Source of the DNA: Bacteroidales bacterium
Lineage (GTDB): Bacteria; Bacteroidota; Bacteroidia; Bacteroidales; UBA932
NCBI GenBank assembly: GCA_017445015.1
Contig: JAFSVL010000028.1
Span: 124,001-188,000 of the forward strand
Length of the DNA: 64,000 nt
Reading direction: 5' to 3'
A model generated the notes under the pieces. The model was given only the letters and a program-made list of their open reading frames with translations, searched no databases and was not told where the DNA came from. This document shows, piece by piece, positions 42,803-51,465 of this stretch; the stretch's first letter is position 1; every line of letters begins with the position of its first letter. Made by a program: the position numbers and the translations under genes.

Positions 42803-45712
42803 TTAATGGCAGGTATAAGGTCCATAGCTCGCTTCCACGGAATAGGAAAAATCCGTGTCCCTGAGCTTATATACATAGAATTCATTGCCTCCGGGGCTGA
42901 CCCGGATGACAAAATGCCCATTGTAGTCCTTGAATTTGTCTGCAAGATTTTCGATTGGCCCCCCTTCCTTCTGGACGAAAGTGCCGTCCAGAAGACCGGA
43001 GTGGAGGTTGGTCGAGAAAAGGTCGCCATACTGTCTGTGGTTCGACAACGCCGGATCTCCCGGCTTGTCCTTGTCGCTGATCATCGCGACCGTCACCTTG
43101 GGCTGGAGAATGGCCGCCGCGCCGGCACTGAAGGTATTGTAATACATGTGATGGTTCGCCTTCATGGCCTCCACCTTTTTGTCCAGGCCTGAAACAATCA
43201 GCGGCATGACAGGATTCTGGCATCCGCAGTCACCGCCCGTATAGTAGTCGAAATTCCCGTAGGAAATCAAGTGGGTGAGGCTGACGGTGTTTTCGCCCAT
43301 GGTTCCCGCGTAGGTGCCGAACGCGCTGCCGTTCCAATATTTTCCGTTGCCGCCGATATTGGCCACGCTGCAGGCATAGGAGCTGTCGTACTTGAGTTTC
43401 AGCTGCTTCTTGTAATTGCCGTTCGCGTTCATATTGACGGCGAACCATTCCATCCCGTCCACGTCTCGCCGGTAAGCGGCGAATTTCCGGTATTCCTCCA
43501 GGAATTCGGCGTTGTAGTCACTGGTTTCCGGAACGCCTGAAGGTCCCAGGCGGTCCACCAGCTTTTTAATGGGGAGATCATCATAGACGGCCATCACTCC
43601 GGTACGACAGTAGCCGTTCCCGGAAGTTCCGTATTCATCCCGGACGGAACCTACATGGTCGATATGGAAATGGCTGAGCACGAAAAAATCAAGATAATCA
43701 TGTCCCGTGGCCTTGAGAAAATGCCGCGCGTAGGCCGTATAGACCTTGAAGGGGCGGACAGAAGCCGACGGCTTACGTGCGACGGCTTCGTCGGAACTGG
43801 TTTCATACTCTCCTGCGTCAATCATGATCGACGTTCCGTCGGGCAGGATGACCAGAGAGCACTCCCCCCGTCCCGCATTGATAAAATGGATGTCCAGATA
43901 GCCGGGGCTCCAAGAGGGGAGCGTATTCCCATCCGGCTGCGGGAGCGGATCGGGAACCGCTTCGGACACCGTTGTATTCAGCAAGGGCCTGACAGGCAGG
44001 CATTTCTGAACATGGCCGACGCCATAGCCGGAATAAGTCGTGCCCGCATCGCTGTTCAGGTCCACGGCATATCCGTAGTCGCAGGTGTTGGCCGCCCTGA
44101 ATCCGAGAACTGAAGTGGAGTAACCGCTCTGCGGATATTTCTCCATATCCAGCCCCGAGAAGGTGGCGCTGCGATAGTAGCCCTGGCTGTTCACCTGAAC
44201 AATCCGGTCGGTGTTTTTGCCGCTGATGAAACGCCCGCGTCCGGCCTTGGGCAGGAACACCCCGCTTTCCAGATCGGCCTCCGTGAGCGCCACCGCCGTC
44301 GTGGTCAAGGTCGAAACCTCCCAGGAAGGCGTGGAGGTCAGCAGGATTCCGTAAATCCGGTTGCCGTCCTTCTCCACATAGCCCGCCCGGCCCGTGGCGT
44401 AATCCGGACTGACGGCACTGCCGGCGCGGAGCTTCACGATTTCAGCGGATTTCGGCATGCGGTACTGTCCCTTGCTGGCCCAGAAAGCGACGTCTCCATA
44501 AAGGGAAGAACCACTGGCGAGCGCTCCTCCATCGGGCGTAGCAAAACGGGCGTCCCCCTCGACGACGGCCGCATCCAGCTCATCTCCGCTGCCGGAAGAG
44601 ATGCTGAAGACGCGTCCGGAGATATTGTACTTCGCCGTTGTAGGGAGCATAAAGCCGGAAGAAGCCAGCCAGGCGTCACCGGCCAGGCCGCCCCAGGTAA
44701 AACGGTCGAATGCCATCGTGCTCTGGTTATGCTGAAGGCCCGTGCCGGTCCCGACTTCATCCCAGCCAAAGAATTCGTAAGGTGCGGAGGCGATACGCCA
44801 ACCGGTCTGAAAGCCCTCGGTCGTGCTTCCGCCGCTTTCCGCCATCAGATTTCCCGCAGCCCAGCGTATGCCTTCCACTTTACGGATGGCGCCGCTGCGC
44901 GTAACGCGGCTGCGAGCGTTCAATGCGGGCACCACCACATAGTCCCCGGCGGTCAGGCTTCGTGCAGATGCTCCGAGACGAAGGCTTTCCACCCCCTCAA
45001 TCGGCGTTTCATCGCCGTCCAGCAGGCAGAGCGAAAGTTCGGAGTACGCTCCCGGCGGAAGAGCGAGACGGAAATGAAGGTCTCTGCCATAGCCCTCGCC
45101 GCAAGGGAAGGTTATCCTTCGGGAAGAGGGAACGGCCTGCGTCTCCAGGGGGCCGGCGGCCAAGGCGTCAAAGGAAAGCGTGCCGCAGATTCGCACATTT
45201 CCAGCCCGTACGATGAGCGCCCGGGCGTAGGCGGGGATGTCGTGGAGGGTCAGGTCCACGACGGCCGCGATGTGGTGGAAGTGAAGATTCTCAGGCTTCC
45301 CCTCGGCGTAGCTCACACTTGAAGCCAACACGCAGGGAACCGCGTCCGATCGCACTTCCGTCCAGGGGAGCACCATCGTTCCGGCCGTATCCCCGGCCAA
45401 TGCATAGGGATAGACCGCCAGATTCCCGGGTGTCCCGCTCACCGCTCCGGTGAACGTACCGTCGGAAGTTCCCGCCCCATCCGTAAGAGAGAGAACAAAC
45501 TTCTCTCCTTCCGTATTGTACACAGCAATCTCGTCTCCTTCCGTCCAGCAGGTTTTGCCCGAAGGTTCAACGGAAAGTTTGGTCGCAGGCAGCTGCGCTC
45601 TCAGGGAGAGAACGGCCGTCGGCGCTTCGGGAGCGGTAGGCACCGGCGTCTCCCGCTCGCAGGAAAAAGCGGGCGGGAGACAGGCGAGCAATATCAGCAG
45701 CTGCCTTTTCAT
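42803..45712 (-). CDS. Fimbrillin/FISUMP-like lipoprotein fused to a metallo-beta-lactamase domain
   Basis: A 969-aa lipoprotein (MKRQLLILLACLPPAFSC, Cys18). Domains in order: a fimbrillin-like region (about 25-270: TKLSVEPSGKTCWTEGDEIA, LSLTDGAGTSDGTFTGAVSG, RSLTAGDYVVVPALN); a FISUMP-like region (about 280-590: IRWAAGNLMAE, GDVAFWASKGQYRMPKSAE, LPVRPLLN); and a C-terminal MBL domain (about 605-969: SWSPGYLDIHFINAGRGEC, LSHFHIDHVG at 679-688, YYTGGDCG, VEAMKANHHMYYNT). The MBL half aligns with the two separate MBL proteins of this operon, and the front half with its two fimbrillin/FISUMP neighbours. The fusion shows that the two parts work as one unit at the cell surface. Confidence 0.78.
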   Translation of the reverse strand: MKRQLLILLACLPPAFSCERETPVPTAPEAPTAVLSLRAQLPATKLSVEPSGKTCWTEGDEIAVYNTEGEKFVLSLTDGAGTSDGTFTGAVSGTPGNLAVYPYALAGDTAGTMVLPWTEVRSDAVPCVLASSVSYAEGKPENLHFHHIAAVVDLTLHDIPAYARALIVRAGNVRICGTLSFDALAAGPLETQAVPSSRRITFPCGEGYGRDLHFRLALPPGAYSELSLCLLDGDETPIEGVESLRLGASARSLTAGDYVVVPALNARSRVTRSGAIRKVEGIRWAAGNLMAESGGSTTEGFQTGWRIASAPYEFFGWDEVGTGTGLQHNQSTMAFDRFTWGGLAGDAWLASSGFMLPTTAKYNISGRVFSISSGSGDELDAAVVEGDARFATPDGGALASGSSLYGDVAFWASKGQYRMPKSAEIVKLRAGSAVSPDYATGRAGYVEKDGNRIYGILLTSTPSWEVSTLTTTAVALTEADLESGVFLPKAGRGRFISGKNTDRIVQVNSQGYYRSATFSGLDMEKYPQSGYSTSVLGFRAANTCDYGYAVDLNSDAGTTYSGYGVGHVQKCLPVRPLLNTTVSEAVPDPLPQPDGNTLPSWSPGYLDIHFINAGRGECSLVILPDGTSIMIDAGEYETSSDEAVARKPSASVRPFKVYTAYARHFLKATGHDYLDFFVLSHFHIDHVGSVRDEYGTSGNGYCRTGVMAVYDDLPIKKLVDRLGPSGVPETSDYNAEFLEEYRKFAAYRRDVDGMEWFAVNMNANGNYKKQLKLKYDSSYACSVANIGGNGKYWNGSAFGTYAGTMGENTVSLTHLISYGNFDYYTGGDCGCQNPVMPLIVSGLDKKVEAMKANHHMYYNTFSAGAAAILQPKVTVAMISDKDKPGDPALSNHRQYGDLFSTNLHSGLLDGTFVQKEGGPIENLADKFKDYNGHFVIRVSPGGNEFYVYKLRDTDFSYSVEASYGPYTCH

Positions 45713-45724
45713 CTTCTCCGGGGA

Positions 45725-47512
45725 TTAATCGACGAGCACCGGACGGATGGCGTTGCCGATAGGTGTCTGGCCGCAGTTCGTTTTGCTCAACTTGATGGTA
45801 TAGCCATAACTCATGGCATTGCCCTCGGCAAAGCAAACGGCCGTTACGCAGTCTTCATACCCTGCATTCAGGCTGCCATAGGTCCCGGACCAGTAGGCGC
45901 CCCAGTTGTTGAAGCGTTTGATTCCAGTAGCGTCGAAACTTGTCGTCGAATTCTTGGTGCGTTCTCCGATCTTGGGAAGGAACAGCCCGCTTTCGATATC
46001 GGCTGCAGTCAGTTCGACGGCCGTCTCATTGTAGGTCGTCGTCTCCCAGGAAGGGCAGGAGGTAAAGAGAATACCGTTAATCTTTTCACTCCCTGCCATA
46101 TAGTATCCCGCCTGCATATGGGCATAGTCGCTGCCCGCTCCTGCATTGTTCTTGGCGTAGAGCTTGTTCAGTTCGGCCTTGTGCGGCAGGCGGTACAGTC
46201 CTTTGCTGGCCCAGAAGGCAAGGTCGCCGCAGAGCGAGGGGTTGCTGTCCGCAAAATCATTGGCCGCAAAGCGGTCGTCCCCCGTAAGTTCCGTCAACGT
46301 GGAAATATCCGTGGCGGCACCACTGAAGACCTTCCCGCAGATGTCAAAGTTCGCCACCGAGCTGGTCACCTTCTGGTTATGCACCCGCGAGGCGCGTCCT
46401 ATCGTCCCCCAGCTGAAATAATCCCAGTGCGTATAGGTGGATCCATCCTTGTACGTTGCAACATTCAGGGAAAATTCAATATTGTCCGGATCCTCCGCAG
46501 CCGAGATATCATTGAGCAGCATATACTGGCTCTCCCACTGATGGTCATACAGGTTCCAGCCGCTCTGCCAGCCCTCTCCGGTTGTGCCGCTCTTCCAGGC
46601 CCTGAGATTGCCCGTCGCCCATTTCACGTCTTCCACCTTGACATAACCGCTGCGCGTTACCTTGCTGCGGACATTGACGGACGGCATCGCCACGTAATCC
46701 CCCGCCGTCAGCGTGGAATAGGCCGCGGGAACGGTCATTCCCGTACCCTCGATCGGGTCTTCATCTCCGTCCACCACGCGGATCCGGTAGTTCGAATAGG
46801 TGCCGGCGGGCACCGGAACGAAGATCTGCACCGTTTCTTCAGCCCCGTAGGCCGTCTTGTAAGGGAAATAGACAAAGAGGTCCCGTGTAGTGCTGCCGTC
46901 CACAGGGGTCAGTCCGTCCAGATTGGCATTGACCGTGAACGTGCCGCTCAGCGGGAGACTCGCATCAATCGTCTTCAGCGCACAGGCATAGGCCGGAAGA
47001 TCCTGAAGGGTAAACTCCATGACGGCCGCGATGTGGTGGAAATGCAGCTGGTCGGAAAGCGGACTCTCCTCCCCCGTCGTGACGGAAGAAGCCATCAGCA
47101 GCGGAATCTCATCGCTCAGCGCAATATAGCGGGGAATCACGATGCGGCCTTTCGTATCGCCGGCATAAGAAGCAGGAAAAACCGCCAGGTCGTCCAGGGT
47201 ACCTTCGATGACACCGGAGAACGTGCCGAAGGAAGTCCCGGCGCCGTCGGTAAGGGAAAGCTCATACTTGGTTCCCTCCGTGTTGTAGACAGCAATCTTA
47301 TCCACCGCCGTCCAGGCGGTCTTGCCGCTGGTGGCGACGGAAACCTTGGTCTCTGGGATGGAGGCGGTAAAAGTGACCGCACGGGGAGCGTCACTGACTT
47401 CCGTCTCGGGCGGAGTGTTTTCATTTACATCCGCCTGAGGGGTAAGCTGCTTCTGGCAGGAAGAGGCAAAAATGACGGATAAGCCGATCAGGGTTAAAAA
47501 TGTCTTTTTCAT
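45725..47512 (-). CDS. Fimbrillin-like / FISUMP-like surface lipoprotein
   Basis: A 595-aa lipoprotein. The start at 47512 (MKKTFLTLIGLSVIFASSC, Cys19) is preferred over 47560, which lies inside the preceding small ORF. It has the same two-part plan as its neighbours: a fimbrillin-like half (TKVSVATSGKTAWTAVDKIA, ELSLTDGAGTSFGTFSGVIE, TLTAGDYVAMPSVNVRSKVT) and a FISUMP-like half (VKWATGNLRAWKSG, CGDLAFWASKGLYRLPHKAE, YWSGTYGSLN, GNAIRPVLVD). No MBL domain. It is only 2 bp after the 46-aa peptide and 12 bp before the fusion gene. Confidence 0.75.
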   Translation of the reverse strand: MKKTFLTLIGLSVIFASSCQKQLTPQADVNENTPPETEVSDAPRAVTFTASIPETKVSVATSGKTAWTAVDKIAVYNTEGTKYELSLTDGAGTSFGTFSGVIEGTLDDLAVFPASYAGDTKGRIVIPRYIALSDEIPLLMASSVTTGEESPLSDQLHFHHIAAVMEFTLQDLPAYACALKTIDASLPLSGTFTVNANLDGLTPVDGSTTRDLFVYFPYKTAYGAEETVQIFVPVPAGTYSNYRIRVVDGDEDPIEGTGMTVPAAYSTLTAGDYVAMPSVNVRSKVTRSGYVKVEDVKWATGNLRAWKSGTTGEGWQSGWNLYDHQWESQYMLLNDISAAEDPDNIEFSLNVATYKDGSTYTHWDYFSWGTIGRASRVHNQKVTSSVANFDICGKVFSGAATDISTLTELTGDDRFAANDFADSNPSLCGDLAFWASKGLYRLPHKAELNKLYAKNNAGAGSDYAHMQAGYYMAGSEKINGILFTSCPSWETTTYNETAVELTAADIESGLFLPKIGERTKNSTTSFDATGIKRFNNWGAYWSGTYGSLNAGYEDCVTAVCFAEGNAMSYGYTIKLSKTNCGQTPIGNAIRPVLVD

Positions 47513-47514
47513 GG

Positions 47515-47655
47515 CTATTCCTCCTCTATTTCCCAATCGCCATAGCGATAATTGACACAATCAAGGTTGGAAGCACTGGAATCACAAAGTGACTGGGTGC
47601 GAAACCGGATTGCCGATGTTTCGGGCCGGATGTACGTTTTGTTTTTGGGTTCCAT
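47515..47655 (-). CDS. Small peptide (46 aa) preceding a fimbrillin-type lipoprotein
   Basis: An ATG-to-TAG ORF encoding 46 residues, beginning MEPKNKTYIRPETSAIRF, then SLCDSSASN and an acidic tail (YGDWEIEEE). The stop lies 2 bases before the ATG of the lipoprotein gene, which suggests translational coupling. It resembles the 44-aa peptide at 6475-6609 in layout and in its neighbour. Cysteines at two positions and the lack of a signal peptide are visible; the function is unknown. The function could also be purely regulatory (a coupling leader). Confidence 0.6.
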   Translation of the reverse strand: MEPKNKTYIRPETSAIRFRTQSLCDSSASNLDCVNYRYGDWEIEEE

Positions 47656-47683
47656 GTCGTTTGGTTAGTTATAATTTTAGTTG

Positions 47684-49570
47684 TTATTGCCGGTTAATCA
47701 CGTCGAAGGCATATACATGGGCCTGATCAGCCCCCCAGGTGGAGGTGACGACCAGCCGGACGGCGTCCGCCTTGACAGGAGAGAATGCGACCTTCCTCAG
47801 CCGGAGGAAGTTCTCGCCATCTTCATACACGGTCTGCCACTTTCCTTTGACCCGGACATCCAGCCGGAACCCACGGGCCATCATGGGAGGCATCGGCGAA
47901 CGTTCCGTAGTGGCCTCGAGCTTGCGCATCCTCTTGGCGCGCACCTTGAGGCCCGAATCGAAGACGAGACGGACAGCATTGAATTCCACCGGCCTTTTCC
48001 ACTGGTAGAGAATACCCTCCTCGTCGCCGGGAGAAATCCATACGCCGTTGTCACCATCGTCGCGGGTACGGTCAATTCCGTTCCGCAGGTTCTCCGGAAC
48101 GTTCATGGCACTTAGAGTAAGCGGCGAAACCTTGCGCCAGCGGTACGGGAGCATGCAGTCATCATCCTCCAAGGTATCCTGAAGCTCGGCGATATGATTC
48201 TTCCTCAGTTCAGCGGGTGTCTCTCCATAGCGGAGCGCAAGGGCGGCGCCGGTACCTGCCGCCTGGCCCAGCAGGGCGCAGGTGGACATTACGCGGGTGG
48301 CCGAAAGGCCCATGTGGGTACAGGAAATGTCCCTGCCCGCAAACATCAGGTTGGGGACGTTTACCGAGTAGAGACAGTCGAACGGTATCCCGAAGATGCG
48401 GGGCGTCGCATAGTCGATGCTGATATAGCCCTTCTTGTGGAAGGCATCCGGGTCGTGGTCGTCCAGCGCCCAGCCGCCGTAGGCGACGACATCTTCAAAA
48501 TGCCCGCCGCTTACGACGTCATTTTGACTGAGGATATGGGGGGCAACGTAACGGATGGACTCCCGTTTCCCGGGAAGGGAGCCGATCCAGTCCAGGTCAT
48601 AGCCCTTGCAACGGCCGTCAGGATGATTTTTCATGTATTCCCAGACGCCGTAGGCAATCCGCTTCAGTTCAAACTGGATTTCATTGGCATCGGCGATCGT
48701 GTCCATGTTCCCGCCGAATTCAATCCACCAGAAATTGTTGTCTTCGGGATACAGGCGCTTATAGACGAACTTTGTCCCGGGGATGGTGGATTGCGGCGTC
48801 GCATAGTTGAAATCATCGTCCGTAAAATGGTAAGCCCAGTCCGGTGCACGGAAGGGATGGTCCTCCGTGGTCTTTCGGAGCTGCAGCAGGATGGAATTCC
48901 CCATGGTCTTGGCATCACCCCCCTTCTGGAGGCAAGTCTCGCCGAATTCTGAAGGGAATTCCCGGCCATGGCGGAAGCGGGCGCCGCTCAGGCGCAGGAT
49001 GCCGTCGCCGGTACAGTCCGCAAAGAGTTTACCTTTAATATGGTACCGGGTGTAGGCGTTGGTGTTCCAGGCCGTCACGGCGGCGATGGTCCCGTCGGCG
49101 TTCATTTCCACCCCGTCCACCGACGTATTGAGAAGCAGTTTGATGCGCGGTTCCTCGATCACCGTTGAATAAATGACATCATCCCAGAGCGTATAACGCT
49201 GTAGCGGGTTGTAATAGAAGTTCTTGAGCTGCAGTTCTTCCAGGATGCCCGCCTCCATGTCCTCGTCGTTTTTTACGCCGACGATTCCCATTCTCATTTC
49301 GCTGGAAGCGTTTCCGCCCAGCACAGGACGGTCCTGGAGCAGAATGACATCGGCCCCGTGGCGGGCCGCCGACACCGCCGCACACACCCCGGCGAGTCCT
49401 CCTCCGCACACAATCAGGTCCGCCTGAAGACTGACCTGCGTGATGACAGGGGAATTTTTCTCCGTCTTCATCGTCCCGTAGGGCGACGCGACCGTCGTAT
49501 CCCGCACGGACAGCGCAGAAGCCGGCATGCCGGTAAGCAAGGTAGCAAGAAGGAATGAAAAGTAGCGCAT
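47684..49570 (-). CDS. Secreted FAD-dependent oxidoreductase (FAD_oxidored type)
   Basis: A 628-aa protein with a signal peptide (MRYFSFLLATLLTGMPASALS), so it acts in the periplasm or at the surface. Seen here: the FAD-binding LIVCGGGLAGVCAAVSAARHG (GxGxxG-type) near residue 52, RPVLGGNASSEMRMG, LFADCTGDGILRLSGA, and a second nucleotide-side block MFAGRDISCTHMGLSATRVMS, as in PF12831 proteins found in many Bacteroidetes glycan loci. The last ~130 residues (GILYQWKRPVEFNAVRLVFDS, DAVRLVVTSTWGADQAHVYAFDV) look like a discoidin/F5-8-type sugar-binding domain. Substrate unknown. It lies between gpsA and the 46-aa peptide with 18- and 28-bp gaps. Confidence 0.82.
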   Translation of the reverse strand: MRYFSFLLATLLTGMPASALSVRDTTVASPYGTMKTEKNSPVITQVSLQADLIVCGGGLAGVCAAVSAARHGADVILLQDRPVLGGNASSEMRMGIVGVKNDEDMEAGILEELQLKNFYYNPLQRYTLWDDVIYSTVIEEPRIKLLLNTSVDGVEMNADGTIAAVTAWNTNAYTRYHIKGKLFADCTGDGILRLSGARFRHGREFPSEFGETCLQKGGDAKTMGNSILLQLRKTTEDHPFRAPDWAYHFTDDDFNYATPQSTIPGTKFVYKRLYPEDNNFWWIEFGGNMDTIADANEIQFELKRIAYGVWEYMKNHPDGRCKGYDLDWIGSLPGKRESIRYVAPHILSQNDVVSGGHFEDVVAYGGWALDDHDPDAFHKKGYISIDYATPRIFGIPFDCLYSVNVPNLMFAGRDISCTHMGLSATRVMSTCALLGQAAGTGAALALRYGETPAELRKNHIAELQDTLEDDDCMLPYRWRKVSPLTLSAMNVPENLRNGIDRTRDDGDNGVWISPGDEEGILYQWKRPVEFNAVRLVFDSGLKVRAKRMRKLEATTERSPMPPMMARGFRLDVRVKGKWQTVYEDGENFLRLRKVAFSPVKADAVRLVVTSTWGADQAHVYAFDVINRQ

Positions 49571-49588
49571 GACGATTCTATATTGGGG

Positions 49589-50641
49589 CTATAGGGTGTT
49601 GTCGAAGGTGAAACTGTCCCAAGGCAGCGCCGCATCCTTTCCGTGGTCCAGCACATCCGCCACGTGGGTCAGCATCGGGAATCGGGAGACGTCTATCTGT
49701 CCCATCTCGGCTTTCCGGCAAAGGGCCTTATACACCCTGCGCGCAACGACGATACTTTCCAGGGTTACGCCGGAAAGGATTTCCATCGCCTCGTCGTAGG
49801 TCTTGCCCTCGCCCAGCAGAATACCAATCTTCCGGGTACGTCCGCCATAGACGGTTACATAAAGGTCGCCAATCCCGATATTGACGCAGTCTTCCTCCGC
49901 CTTCTGAATCGCGAGAAGTTTGCGCATCTCCTTTGTCGCCTGATAAAAAGCTCCCGCCTGGGAATTGAAATGGAGGCCGGCGTCGGGCCCTTTTTCCCGG
50001 TTGACCAGACCGACTGTCATGGCAATGGCCAGTGCATAACCGTTCTTCAGGGCCACGGCACTTTCCAAGCCGTTGACATCGTTGGTCAGCGAAATATGGT
50101 AGTAGGAAGTCTGCATGGCCTCCTTCATCATCTTCAGAGAGGCGGTGTCTTCGCCGCAGAAAGCCACTTCACTGTGGTCATGGTACACCAGTTCGTAGGA
50201 GGTGCAGGGGCCGCCGATGGCATTAACCGTCCGGTGGATTCCTTTTTTCGCCAACGCCCGCTTCCAGTACTCCGGATAGGAAATAAGGGTTCCGTCATCC
50301 AGATTAATCAGGCCTTTGGTCACGGACAGCACCGGTACGGAGAGGTCAAGTTCACTGAGTACGGCTTCCAGAAACCATTCGACGCCAAAGGACGAAACGC
50401 CTCCGATAATAAAATCCGCACCGCTTACTGCCTCTTTCCACTGGTCGAACTGATAATATTCAACGCCTTCCGGGAAATCCGACACAAATTTGGGGTGTCT
50501 GTTCGTTTTACGACAGGCGCCGATGATGTCCTTGTCAAGGGGCGTACCGACCAGCCTCACCTCGTTTCCGTTTTCCCTTGCAGGGAAGGCCAGCGCCGAC
50601 CCCATCATTCCCGCTCCGATAATTACGATTCTCTTCTTCAT
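49589..50641 (-). CDS. gpsA: NAD(P)H-dependent glycerol-3-phosphate dehydrogenase family
   Basis: A 350-aa cytoplasmic dehydrogenase interconverting glycerol-3-phosphate and dihydroxyacetone phosphate. Seen here: the Rossmann motif IVIIGAGMMGSALA (residues 5-18), LSVTKGLIN, the catalytic Lys region VALKNGYALAIAMTVG, and NIGIGDLYVTVYGGRTRKIG (the family's GxGDLxxT block is conserved). It is the first gene after the predicted promoter at 50692-50699 of a ten-gene SusCD operon, an unusual place for gpsA. It may therefore be a catabolic copy that handles glycerol-phosphate from the imported ligand, or act on a related 2-hydroxy acid phosphate. Confidence 0.82.
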   Translation of the reverse strand: MKKRIVIIGAGMMGSALAFPARENGNEVRLVGTPLDKDIIGACRKTNRHPKFVSDFPEGVEYYQFDQWKEAVSGADFIIGGVSSFGVEWFLEAVLSELDLSVPVLSVTKGLINLDDGTLISYPEYWKRALAKKGIHRTVNAIGGPCTSYELVYHDHSEVAFCGEDTASLKMMKEAMQTSYYHISLTNDVNGLESAVALKNGYALAIAMTVGLVNREKGPDAGLHFNSQAGAFYQATKEMRKLLAIQKAEEDCVNIGIGDLYVTVYGGRTRKIGILLGEGKTYDEAMEILSGVTLESIVVARRVYKALCRKAEMGQIDVSRFPMLTHVADVLDHGKDAALPWDSFTFDNTL

Positions 50642-50691
50642 AATGGTTATCCTTTCGTCTCCGCTTGTTCACGCAATTCCAAGCAACTCCA

Positions 50692-50699
50692 CAAATTTA
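50692..50699 (-). promoter_or_regulatory. Predicted promoter of the gpsA-to-MBL operon
   Basis: On the minus strand TAAATTTG fits TAnnTTTG, with TTTG (50719-50722) 19 bases upstream as the -33 element. It lies 50 bases before the gpsA start, and no other good box was seen within the next 17 kb of tightly spaced leftward genes. Confidence 0.6.
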
Positions 50700-50761
50700 T
50701 ATCAAAAATTTATATTTTCAAAAAAATGAAAGAGTTTTGAAATAATATCGGAGAAAATTTT

Positions 50762-51148
50762 TCAATTATAAAAACGTTTGACTGCCACTATCTCCACGCC
50801 GGGGACATCGTGCAGCCATTCGGATTGCGACATTTGCCGGGGATTGGTGCCTGGAACACCTTGCGGGACGGCCATTCCGAGCTGGCCGAAGAGCCATTCC
50901 CAGTAGGGAGGCATCGTGCCGTCAGGAGCGAGCCAGTTCATGGGCGCGCTTTCGAAAACGGGCTGCCCGGAGGCGTCCACTCCCCTCACCCGCTTCACAA
51001 TGAAAGCAGGGCAGCCGCCGTGGCGAAGCGTGAAATCTGCAAGAAAGGTGTCCAGCGGATGACGGTCTACCCCATGGGCAAGGGTAGCATCTATTATCCA
51101 GACACTGTCCGCCTGAACTTCGGCAATTGCAACGTGAATCAGATTCAG
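50762..51148 (-). pseudogene. C-terminal remnant of a YiiX-like NlpC/P60 cysteine hydrolase
   Basis: An open stretch of 129 codons reads LNLIHVAIAEVQADSVWIID, then LAHGVDRHPLDTFLADFT and GCPAFIVKRVRGV. This is the second half of the permuted papain-like YiiX/YebB-type domain, including the conserved H-V-A-I. There is no start codon before an in-frame TGA just upstream, and the catalytic first half is missing. The first in-frame ATG is at 50998. The gene is a 5'-truncated remnant; the function of the intact family is cell-wall or protein amide cleavage. Confidence 0.5.
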
Positions 51149-51443
51149 CGTTCACCTTGACGGCGGATCTTCACGACTTTCGTCTCATCATTTTTCATAA
51201 TGCGAATTTACGAGCAACCCGAGAGAAATGCAAAACTTGTTTTCATTTCCGAGGTGCAGCCGTAAAAGCCCGCGAAGCGGCTCTTTGCCCCATAACTGGT
51301 CAGCCCTGGTCTTCTCAGTCTTAAGGTAAACTCGTACTCCCGAATGCTACATAGATGTCCAAGTATATGGATGTATTCCCGATTCTTTTTGATTGCCGCG
51401 TGCAAGATTTTCGATGTGCATATCTTTTATAAGTAAAAAACAG
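51149..51443. other. Intergenic stretch without a recognisable gene
   Basis: About 300 bases between the YiiX remnant and the radical SAM promoter. A 17-codon minus-strand ORF (start near 51199) and a 65-codon minus-strand ORF (51208-51405) are present; neither has a recognisable motif, a promoter box or a partner. I read it as degraded sequence left with the remnant next to it. Confidence 0.4.
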
Positions 51444-51451
51444 TATATTTG
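51444..51451 (+). promoter_or_regulatory. Predicted -7 box for the radical SAM operon
   Basis: TATATTTG fits TAnnTTTG, 14 bases before the ATG at 51466. Confidence 0.6.
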
Positions 51452-51465
51452 TCAAAACATCTACC

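Noticed and set aside
51208-51405. A 65-codon minus-strand ORF in the gap before the radical SAM pair
   Set aside because: No motif, no promoter, no partner gene; it lies next to a gene remnant and is best taken as degraded sequence.
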